A stretch of DNA of 10,149 bases from an uncultured Clostridia bacterium (GTDB lineage: Bacteria; Bacillota; Clostridia; TANB77; CAG-508): assembly GCA_948528155.1 (NCBI GenBank), contig CAOSZT010000017.1:12298-22446 (forward strand). Reading direction: 5' to 3'. The translations under genes and the position numbers were made by a program. The notes beneath the pieces were generated by a model. That model had not been told where the DNA came from. It did no database searches and was given only the letters and a program-made list of their open reading frames with translations. Positions 1 to 4,256 of the stretch are shown here, piece after piece (position 1 is the first letter of the stretch; the number at the start of each line of letters is the position of its first letter).

Positions 1-169
1 GGTTTAATAATATAACATTTTTTAGTGTTATATAATACAGCTGTACATAAAAATTGTTAGTAAAAAATTAAGTAAATGAAAACTAATTAGTAAAATTATA
101 TATTTAAACAAAAAATTACAGTACAGGTTATGTACTAAAAGATGAACTGTAAAAGTTAAAACAAAAAAA
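1..169. other. AT-rich non-coding stretch with dyad symmetries
   Basis: No convincing gene is seen. The stretch has three dyads: an 8-bp inverted repeat (ATATAACA at 10-17 with TGTTATAT at 26-33), a perfect 10-bp palindrome TACAGCTGTA at 36-45, and a 7-bp pair TTACAGT (116-122) with ACTGTAA (146-152). They could be operators or the end of an upstream transcript. Short dyads are common in DNA this AT-rich, so no function is assigned. A minus-strand open frame here has a hydrophobic low-complexity translation and no ribosome binding site. Confidence 0.4.
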
Positions 170-201
170 TGTAATTTATATATAAAAACATCATACATTT
201 T
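170..201 (+). promoter_or_regulatory. Shared upstream block, copy A (sigma-E-like -10)
   Basis: This 32-bp block matches 1826-1857 at 29 of 32 positions without gaps. Each copy sits just upstream of the ribosome binding site of a gene (53-residue protein here, recombinase there). It contains CATACATT at 192-199, equal to the Bacillus sigma-E -10 consensus CATACAHT, with TAATTTA 13 bp upstream, a partial (5/7) match to the sigma-E -35. It also carries AATGTA/TACATT half-sites, so it could instead be an operator. The distance to the ATG is short: the predicted transcript start would fall at the edge of the ribosome binding site. The duplication is seen; the sigma-factor reading is inference. 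Confidence 0.5.
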
Positions 202-216
202 TATTAGAGGTGAAAA

Positions 217-378
217 ATGCAGATAAAAATTAATATAAAAAACAATCAAAATTACATACATAATTTAGCATATATTAAAGCTTTATTAATAAATAAAACA
301 ATAGAAAGTTTGAATATAAATTATGATGAGAAAATACAATTAAAAAATGAAGTACTAGAGTATTTAAAAAATAATTAA
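217..378 (+). CDS. Small basic protein of unknown function (53 aa)
   Basis: The frame runs from ATG 217 to TAA 376-378, with a ribosome binding site AGAGGTG at 206-212, 4 nt before the start. The product is short, lysine- and asparagine-rich, without signal peptide or membrane segment. Its C-terminal half (ending EVLEYLKNN) looks helical. I do not recognise the family. Its upstream block is nearly identical to that of the large serine recombinase gene at 1882, which suggests that the two are co-regulated. Small basic proteins inside elements with serine recombinases are sometimes recombination directionality factors (for example SprB of SPbeta) or transcription regulators. Either role is only a hypothesis. 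The start site and the duplicated promoter favour a real gene. Confidence 0.6.
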   Translation: MQIKINIKNNQNYIHNLAYIKALLINKTIESLNINYDEKIQLKNEVLEYLKNN

Positions 379-475
379 TAAAATCATAGAGAATTAAAAT
401 AAAAAAATTATGAAAATACAAAACTTAAAATTTGTTAAAATGCTAAAACTTAATGACTTTGTTAATAAAAAAGTA

Positions 476-504
476 TTGATAATTTTCAAAAAATAGAATA
501 TAAT
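476..504 (+). promoter_or_regulatory. Sigma-A-type promoter of the AbrB antitoxin gene
   Basis: TTGATA (476-481) and TATAAT (499-504) are separated by 17 bp, close to the sigma-A optimum. The predicted transcript start is near 511. This leaves about 40 nt of leader before ATG 551, but only about 10 nt before the alternative ATG 521. It therefore helps to choose the downstream start. Confidence 0.75.
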
Positions 505-550
505 ATAAGTAAGGAATACAATGAAAACATTGAGGAAAGGATGTGAGTTT

Positions 551-808
551 ATGGAATTAGCCAAAATAACTACAAAAGGTCAAATAACATTACCAATATC
601 AATAAGGAGAGAACTAAACTTAAAAGATGGTGACAAAGTTGCATTTATAGAAAAAGATGGTAGTTATATTTTAATAAATCCTGTATCATTAGCAATAGAT
701 AAAGCAAGAAAGGCTTTTGAAGGAGAAGCAGAAAGACTAGGTGTAAAAGATGAAGAAGATGTAGCAGAAATGATAAAAGAGATTAGAAGGGAGAAGAAAA
801 CAAAATAA
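551..808 (+). CDS. AbrB/MazE/SpoVT-family DNA-binding antitoxin
   Basis: The 85-residue product begins MELAKITTKGQITLPISIRR, the classic swapped-hairpin AbrB fold (residues 1-45: KxTxKGQITLP, then LKDGDKVAFIEKDG). Family members bind operator DNA as dimers, and the acidic/basic C-terminal tail (residues 50-85) usually wraps around and blocks a cognate toxin. An in-frame ATG at 521 would add ten residues. I prefer 551 because the family normally starts there, AGGAAAGGA lies at 533-541, and the promoter predicts a transcript start at ~511. The next gene is a ruined PIN toxin starting 1 nt after the stop. The antitoxin is therefore probably an orphan, kept for autoregulation, for protection against related toxins, or not yet lost. 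Confidence 0.85.
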   Translation: MELAKITTKGQITLPISIRRELNLKDGDKVAFIEKDGSYILINPVSLAIDKARKAFEGEAERLGVKDEEDVAEMIKEIRREKKTK

Positions 809-809
809 T

Positions 810-931
810 ATGAGAGTGATGTTAGATACTAATATACTAATTTCAATAGTGATAAATTGAAGAAAATGCTTATAAATATATGTGATAAACATACATTAAT
901 AATGACAGTTAATAAGTTTTTAGAAAAATAA
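810..931 (+). pseudogene. PIN-domain toxin remnant (frameshifted, truncated)
   Basis: The frame from ATG 810 reads MRVMLDTNILISIVIN and then stops at 858-860. MxVMLDTNILIS is the N-terminal beta strand of PIN-domain ribonucleases, including the first catalytic aspartate. In another frame, 851-931 reads DKLKKMLINICDKHTLIMTV and on to a stop, which resembles the next helix and strand of PIN toxins (KLxxxxxxICxxHTLIxS). About 40 of the usual ~130-140 residues are left, so the catalytic site is incomplete and the toxin must be dead. It begins 1 nt after the AbrB gene, as expected for an AbrB-PIN operon. The family call rests on the N-terminal motif and the gene order. Confidence 0.7.
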
Positions 932-979
932 AAAAATTATATAATATGTTTAAAAATAATAGAATTATTGAGATAAAAG

Positions 980-988
980 TGTTATAAT
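980..988 (+). promoter_or_regulatory. Extended -10 promoter of the MNT-HEPN operon
   Basis: TGTTATAAT at 980-988 is an extended -10 element (TGnTATAAT). No good -35 is found at the right spacing: a TTGAGA at 968-973 is only 9 bp away. The predicted start at ~995 leaves a short leader holding the AGGAGG at 1007-1012. Confidence 0.6.
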
Positions 989-1020
989 ATTATTGTAAGA
1001 AAAGTTAGGAGGTAAGAAAA

Positions 1021-1365
1021 ATGCCAAATAGAATTAAAGGTATTCTACAAGAATATGTAAAAGGTTTGTTAAAAATAATTGGAAAAGACTTAAAACAAGT
1101 CATTTTATATGGTTCATATGCAAGGGGAGAACAGGACAGAGAAGAAGAAATAAGTGATATAGATATAATGATATTAGTAGATTTAGATGAAGAAGATATA
1201 AAGAAAATAGAAAAGGAAGTAATTGATTATAGCTATGATTTAGACCTAAAATATGACATTTTATTATCTCCAATTATAGAAAATATTGAGAATTATAAGA
1301 ATAGGGTAAGGTATATGGCATTTTATAAAAATGTAGAAAATGAAGGAGTTTTGTTAAATGGATAA
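1021..1365 (+). CDS. MNT-type minimal nucleotidyltransferase, antitoxin of a MNT-HEPN pair
   Basis: This 114-residue protein has the polymerase-beta nucleotidyltransferase signature: GSYARG at residues 31-36 and SDIDIM at 45-50, with metal-binding aspartates 46 and 48, and a likely third carboxylate at Asp79. In characterised MntA/HepT pairs the MNT protein transfers AMP to a tyrosine of the HEPN toxin and neutralises it. Here that activity is inferred from the intact motif. An ideal AGGAGG (1007-1012) lies 8 nt before the ATG. The stop overlaps the start of the HEPN gene by 8 bp, indicating translational coupling. It lies between the decayed AbrB-PIN pair and the recombinase gene, inside the mobile element, where it could stabilise the element or act in phage defence. 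Confidence 0.85.
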   Translation: MPNRIKGILQEYVKGLLKIIGKDLKQVILYGSYARGEQDREEEISDIDIMILVDLDEEDIKKIEKEVIDYSYDLDLKYDILLSPIIENIENYKNRVRYMAFYKNVENEGVLLNG

Positions 1366-1759
1366 TAAAGAAATAGAAGCATTAGCAAAATATAGATTAG
1401 AACAGTCTAAAGAAAACCTTGAAGAAGCGGAAGTACTATTTAACATAAATAAATTTAAAGGAGCAAATAATAGAGCATATTATTCAATATTTCATGCAAT
1501 AAAAGCAATACTAGCATTAGAACAGACAGACTTTAAAAAGCATTCATCTGTAATAGCATATTTTAATAAAGAATATATAAGCAAAGAAATTTTTTCAAGA
1601 GAATTAGGAAAAAGAGTTAGTGAAGCAAGATTTTATAGAGAAAAAAGCGATTATGTAGATTTTTATATTGTAACTAAAGAAGAATGTCAAATGCAAATAG
1701 AAACTAGTAAAATAATGATAGAAAATGCGGAAAAATATATAAAAGAACATACAAAATAA
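1358..1759 (+). CDS. HEPN-domain toxin of a MNT-HEPN pair (COG1895-like)
   Basis: The 133-residue, mostly helical protein has the HEPN ribonuclease signature R-x6-H (Arg39 to His46, in NNRAYYSIFHAIKA). Two further conserved regions are KHSSVIAYF around residue 62 and REKSDYVDF at 94-102. HEPN toxins are metal-independent RNases that act as dimers. In the studied HepT proteins a tyrosine near the active site is the AMPylation target; Tyr41, Tyr42 and Tyr99 are candidates here, which is inference. AAGGAG at 1343-1348, inside the upstream gene, serves as the ribosome binding site. Length and motifs are complete, so the pair looks functional. A terminator follows 18 bp after the stop. Confidence 0.85.
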   Translation: MDNKEIEALAKYRLEQSKENLEEAEVLFNINKFKGANNRAYYSIFHAIKAILALEQTDFKKHSSVIAYFNKEYISKEIFSRELGKRVSEARFYREKSDYVDFYIVTKEECQMQIETSKIMIENAEKYIKEHTK

Positions 1760-1777
1760 AAAATAATTTAAAGAAGG

Positions 1778-1808
1778 AAAAAGATTCAATTTTATTGGGT
1801 CTTTTTTA
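1778..1808 (+). terminator. Rho-independent terminator of the MNT-HEPN operon
   Basis: A 12-bp stem (1778-1789 with 1795-1806, including two G-U pairs) closes a 5-nt loop, and the 3' arm runs into TCTTTTTT. It separates the toxin-antitoxin operon from the recombinase gene, which therefore needs its own promoter. Confidence 0.8.
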
Positions 1809-1825
1809 TTGTAAAAAAATAAAAG

Positions 1826-1857
1826 TGTAATGTATATAAAAAAATATCATACATTTT
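1826..1857 (+). promoter_or_regulatory. Shared upstream block, copy B (sigma-E-like -10) for the recombinase
   Basis: This is the second copy of the block at 170-201, with only three mismatches in 32 bp. CATACATT at 1848-1855 fits the sigma-E -10 consensus, and TAATGTA ends 13 bp upstream of it. The predicted transcript start (~1862) leaves a 20-nt leader with AGGAGG, a sensible geometry. It also holds the inverted repeat AATGTAT (1829-1835) / ATACATT (1849-1855), so a repressor operator is an alternative. The terminator just upstream means a promoter is needed here. Confidence 0.55.
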
Positions 1858-1881
1858 ACTAAATAAAGAACAGGAGGAAAA

Positions 1882-3633
1882 ATGAAAAAAAATGTTAGAA
1901 TAGCAATATACTCAAGAAAATCAAAATATTCAGACAAAGGAGACTCATGTAAAAATCAAATAGAATTAGCAATGGAATACATAAAAAATCATTATCCATC
2001 AAATGAATATAATGTAGAAGTAATATTATATGAGGACGAAGGCTTTTCAGGAGGAAACATAGAAAGACCGGAATTTCAAAAAATGTTAAAAGAAGAAAAT
2101 ATAAATCCATTTGATGTATTAATATGTTATAGACTAGATAGAATAAGCAGAAATATAGCAGACTTTTCAAACATAATGAATGAACTAACAAGATTACATA
2201 CAGACTTTGTATCAATAAAAGAACAGTTTGACACTCGTACACCAATGGGGCGAGCAATGATGTATATAGCGAGTGTATTTGCTCAACTTGAAAGGGAAGT
2301 TATTGCAGAAAGAATTAGAGATAATATGATTGAACTTGCAAAAACAGGAAGATGGCTAGGAGGAGAAACACCCACTGGGTTTAATTCAGAAAGATATGAT
2401 TTAATAAATATTTATGAAAAAAATAATGACAATACTTTAGAAAGAAAATCAAAAAAAGCCTGTAAATTAGTAGAAAATGAAAAGGAAAGAAAAGTAATAG
2501 AAACAATATTTAAAAAATATTTAGAAATAAAATCTCTTAATGGAACAGAATCATATTTAATACAACATAATATATTATCAAGAAAAGGAGTATATTTTGC
2601 AACAGGAAGGATAAGAACAATTTTAACAAGTCTTGTATATGCAACTTATGATGAAGATATGGAAAAATATCTAAAATCAAAAGGAATTACAATTTTTGTA
2701 GATGATGAAAGAAAAGGAAAATATGGAAGATATGGATTAATAGCCTATAATAAGCAAGATGGACATAGAAATTGTAATGATATGTCAGAGTGGATTGTTG
2801 CAGTAGGACTACATCCTGGTTATATAAAAGGAGCTGACTGGATAAAAATACAACAATTAATAGAAAAAAATACATCAAGAAGATATAGTGCTAAATCTAA
2901 AAATGAGGCATTATTTTCTGGAATTGTAAAATGTAGTCAATGTGGTTCATATATGAGACCTAAAATGACAGGAAATCAGCCAAAAGGCGCAGAACAAAAA
3001 AGGTTTTACTATACTTGTGAACTTAAAGAAAGAAGTAGAGGAACAAAATGTCAAGGTGCTAACATTGTGGGTTTAACAATGGATTCATTAGTTATTGAAA
3101 AATTAAGAGAAGTATTTGTTCCAAGTTCAGAGGTATATAAAGAATTAAAAAATATATCAATAACGAAACAAAATAATGATATTAAAGAAGAATTACAAGG
3201 TTTATATAAAACTTTAAATAAAAACAAAGAAGAAATAAAAAGAATTATAGAAAAGTTAAAATATATTGATAATGATGTTGTTGAGTTTGTAAATGAAGAA
3301 TTGAGAAAAAAGAAAAAGGAAAATGAAGAAGTACAAAATAAAATAGATATATTAGAAAATGGAAATAAAGATAGAGAAAATAAAGAACAGAAAAATAAGA
3401 AAAAATTAGAAAGTAAAGGTGCTAAACTAATATTAGATATTGTGAATAATTGCTTCAATCTATTTGAGGATTTAGATATAAAAACCAAAAAAGATATTTT
3501 GAAAATTTTAATTCAAGATATAGAGGGGAATGGTGATAAAGTAATAATAAATATGTTAAATACTAAAATAGATGAAAGTTCAAAAAAGTTGTTTTCTGAT
3601 ATGGTAACAGAAGGCATTTCAAAAAAAAATTAA
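1882..3633 (+). CDS. Large serine recombinase (site-specific integrase/excisionase)
   Basis: This 583-residue protein has the full large-serine-recombinase layout. The catalytic resolvase domain (residues ~1-150) contains YSRKS with nucleophile Ser14, GFSGG at 55-59, LDRISR at 85-90 and QLEREVIAERI at 135-145. The recombinase DNA-binding domain spans ~155-340. The zinc ribbon has Cys351, Cys354, Cys379 and Cys390. A charged coiled coil at ~425-500, typical of the synapsis-controlling arm, precedes the C-terminal segment. No key residue is missing. The AGGAGG at 1872-1877 supports the start. The stop is 5 bp from the broken hydrolase gene, as expected for an integrase next to its attachment site. 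It probably integrated this element and could excise it. Family relatives include the phage integrases, Tn5397 TndX and the skin recombinase SpoIVCA. Confidence 0.95.
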   Translation: MKKNVRIAIYSRKSKYSDKGDSCKNQIELAMEYIKNHYPSNEYNVEVILYEDEGFSGGNIERPEFQKMLKEENINPFDVLICYRLDRISRNIADFSNIMNELTRLHTDFVSIKEQFDTRTPMGRAMMYIASVFAQLEREVIAERIRDNMIELAKTGRWLGGETPTGFNSERYDLINIYEKNNDNTLERKSKKACKLVENEKERKVIETIFKKYLEIKSLNGTESYLIQHNILSRKGVYFATGRIRTILTSLVYATYDEDMEKYLKSKGITIFVDDERKGKYGRYGLIAYNKQDGHRNCNDMSEWIVAVGLHPGYIKGADWIKIQQLIEKNTSRRYSAKSKNEALFSGIVKCSQCGSYMRPKMTGNQPKGAEQKRFYYTCELKERSRGTKCQGANIVGLTMDSLVIEKLREVFVPSSEVYKELKNISITKQNNDIKEELQGLYKTLNKNKEEIKRIIEKLKYIDNDVVEFVNEELRKKKKENEEVQNKIDILENGNKDRENKEQKNKKKLESKGAKLILDIVNNCFNLFEDLDIKTKKDILKILIQDIEGNGDKVIINMLNTKIDESSKKLFSDMVTEGISKKN

Positions 3634-3654
3634 TGTCGTCAACTGAACAGGGGA
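3634..3654. other. Inferred element/chromosome junction (attachment-site half)
   Basis: Read on the minus strand, the hydrolase coding sequence is family-like through MKAVA (ending at 3654) and then changes to CCCCTGTTCAGT and a stop. Relatives continue with a VVMNRV-type helix. The crossover should lie within or near this short interval, directly after the recombinase stop. The exact core dinucleotide cannot be defined without the other end of the element or an empty site. Confidence 0.55.
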
Positions 3655-3740
3655 GCAACTGCCTTCATGCCATTGTCTCCTTCTCCTCCAGCTTCACATT
3701 GGATCATTCTTGCTAGTAATTCTCTTTCAGAGTATGCCAT
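3639..3740 (-). pseudogene. 5' fragment of a CwlJ/SleB-like cell wall hydrolase, interrupted by the element
   Basis: On the minus strand, ATG 3740-3738 is preceded by a ribosome binding site GAGGTG and encodes MAYSERELLARMIQCEAGGE followed by GDNGMKAVA, then four unrelated residues and a stop at 3639-3641. This is the N-terminal part of the SleB/CwlJ hydrolase family, which degrades spore cortex peptidoglycan on germination; E in CEAGGE is the likely catalytic glutamate. Only ~29 of roughly 140 residues remain. Homology stops right at the end of the recombinase gene, so the break looks like an integration event. The remaining 3' part is not in this window. If the element can excise precisely, the gene would be restored; otherwise it is simply dead. 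The family call is based on the conserved motif. Confidence 0.75.
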
Positions 3741-3758
3741 TTTTATCACCTCTTTTTT

Positions 3759-3787
3759 ATTATATGAAAATTTATGATAAGTGTTAA
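3759..3787 (-). promoter_or_regulatory. Promoter of the hydrolase fragment (sigma-A-like, overlapping sporulation-like -10)
   Basis: On the minus strand, TTAACA and TATAAT are separated by 17 bp, a near-consensus sigma-A promoter. The same -10 read one frame out is CATATAAT, one base off the sigma-E -10 (CATACAHT), with TAACACT 13 bp upstream. It also fits the loose sigma-K pattern AC-N16-CATAnnnTA. The sequence alone cannot decide which sigma factor is used. Confidence 0.55.
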
Positions 3788-3871
3788 AATGTTTTAGGAA
3801 ACTATTATTAAGTAACTAAAAATGGCTATAATTTTACATTATATGGTAGCTATAATATTTCTGTAATATGA

Positions 3872-4170
3872 TTAAATTTTCGTTACTGGATAATGGTTTG
3901 CAAATAAATTAACCGCTGAAACAAATTGATAAATATACTTTTTTATAGTTTTACCTACTCATTTCATTCAAAAAGAATTAGTAAGGCTTTCTCATGAGCC
4001 TCTTTCACTCAGACCCCTTCATTCTTCAGGTACCGTGAACATTCCTCATTCGAAAGCCTAACTAATTCTAATTTTCATTACAATCGAACGTTAAAACTCT
4101 AAAAAAGTATATTTATCAATTTGTTTCAGCTACTCAACAATAAAATAGTATTAGCTAGTAACAAATTTTC
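3872..4170. repeat. ~300-bp foldback (large imperfect inverted repeat), MITE- or structured-RNA-like
   Basis: The region 3741-4256 contains no gene apart from promoters, and this structure fills most of it. A perfect 31-bp inverted repeat (3915-3945 with 4100-4130) extends after one mismatch by 7 more pairs (to 3953/4092). The symmetry continues imperfectly inward: CTTTC...TTTCAC near 3987 pairs with GTGAAC...GAAAG near 4036. It also continues outward: GTTACT (3882-3887) pairs with AGTAAC (4157-4162), and TAAT (3891-3894) with ATTA (4150-4153). The centre, including CAGACCCCTTCATTC, is clearly richer in GC than the neighbourhood. No target duplication is obvious. It could be a miniature transposable element or the gene for a long hairpin RNA. 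Confidence 0.75.
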
Positions 4171-4190
4171 GTGAAGACAAAATAAGATTA

Positions 4191-4219
4191 TTGTATATAA
4201 ATTTTAACTGTGTTATAAT
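4191..4219 (+). promoter_or_regulatory. Sigma-A promoter of the restriction-modification gene
   Basis: TTGTAT (4191-4196) and TATAAT (4214-4219) are 17 bp apart, and the -10 is extended by TG at 4211-4212. The predicted start at ~4226 leaves ~30 nt before ATG 4257. The promoter begins about 20 bp after the foldback. Confidence 0.75.
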
Positions 4220-4256
4220 AACCAAAATAATGTAATACAAGTGTATGGAGGAGATT

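Noticed and set aside
28..261. Minus-strand open frame of 77 codons with hydrophobic translation
   Set aside because: It is low-complexity (L, F, I, Y), as expected from reading AT-rich DNA backwards. It has no ribosome binding site and overlaps the better supported gene at 217.
521..550. ATG 521 as start of the AbrB gene
   Set aside because: It would leave only ~10 nt of leader after the predicted promoter and add residues outside the AbrB fold. ATG 551 has its own ribosome binding site.
968..988. TTGAGA (968-973) as the -35 of the MNT-HEPN promoter
   Set aside because: Spacing to TATAAT is 9 bp, far too short. The extended -10 alone explains the promoter better.
3051..3488. Minus-strand open frame of 145 codons inside the recombinase gene
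   Set aside because: It is antisense to the lysine/glutamate-rich coiled coil, which gives a serine/phenylalanine-rich artefact. No ribosome binding site or recognisable motif.
4245..4256. ATG 4245 as start of the restriction-modification gene
   Set aside because: It overlaps the GGAGGAG ribosome binding site that serves ATG 4257.
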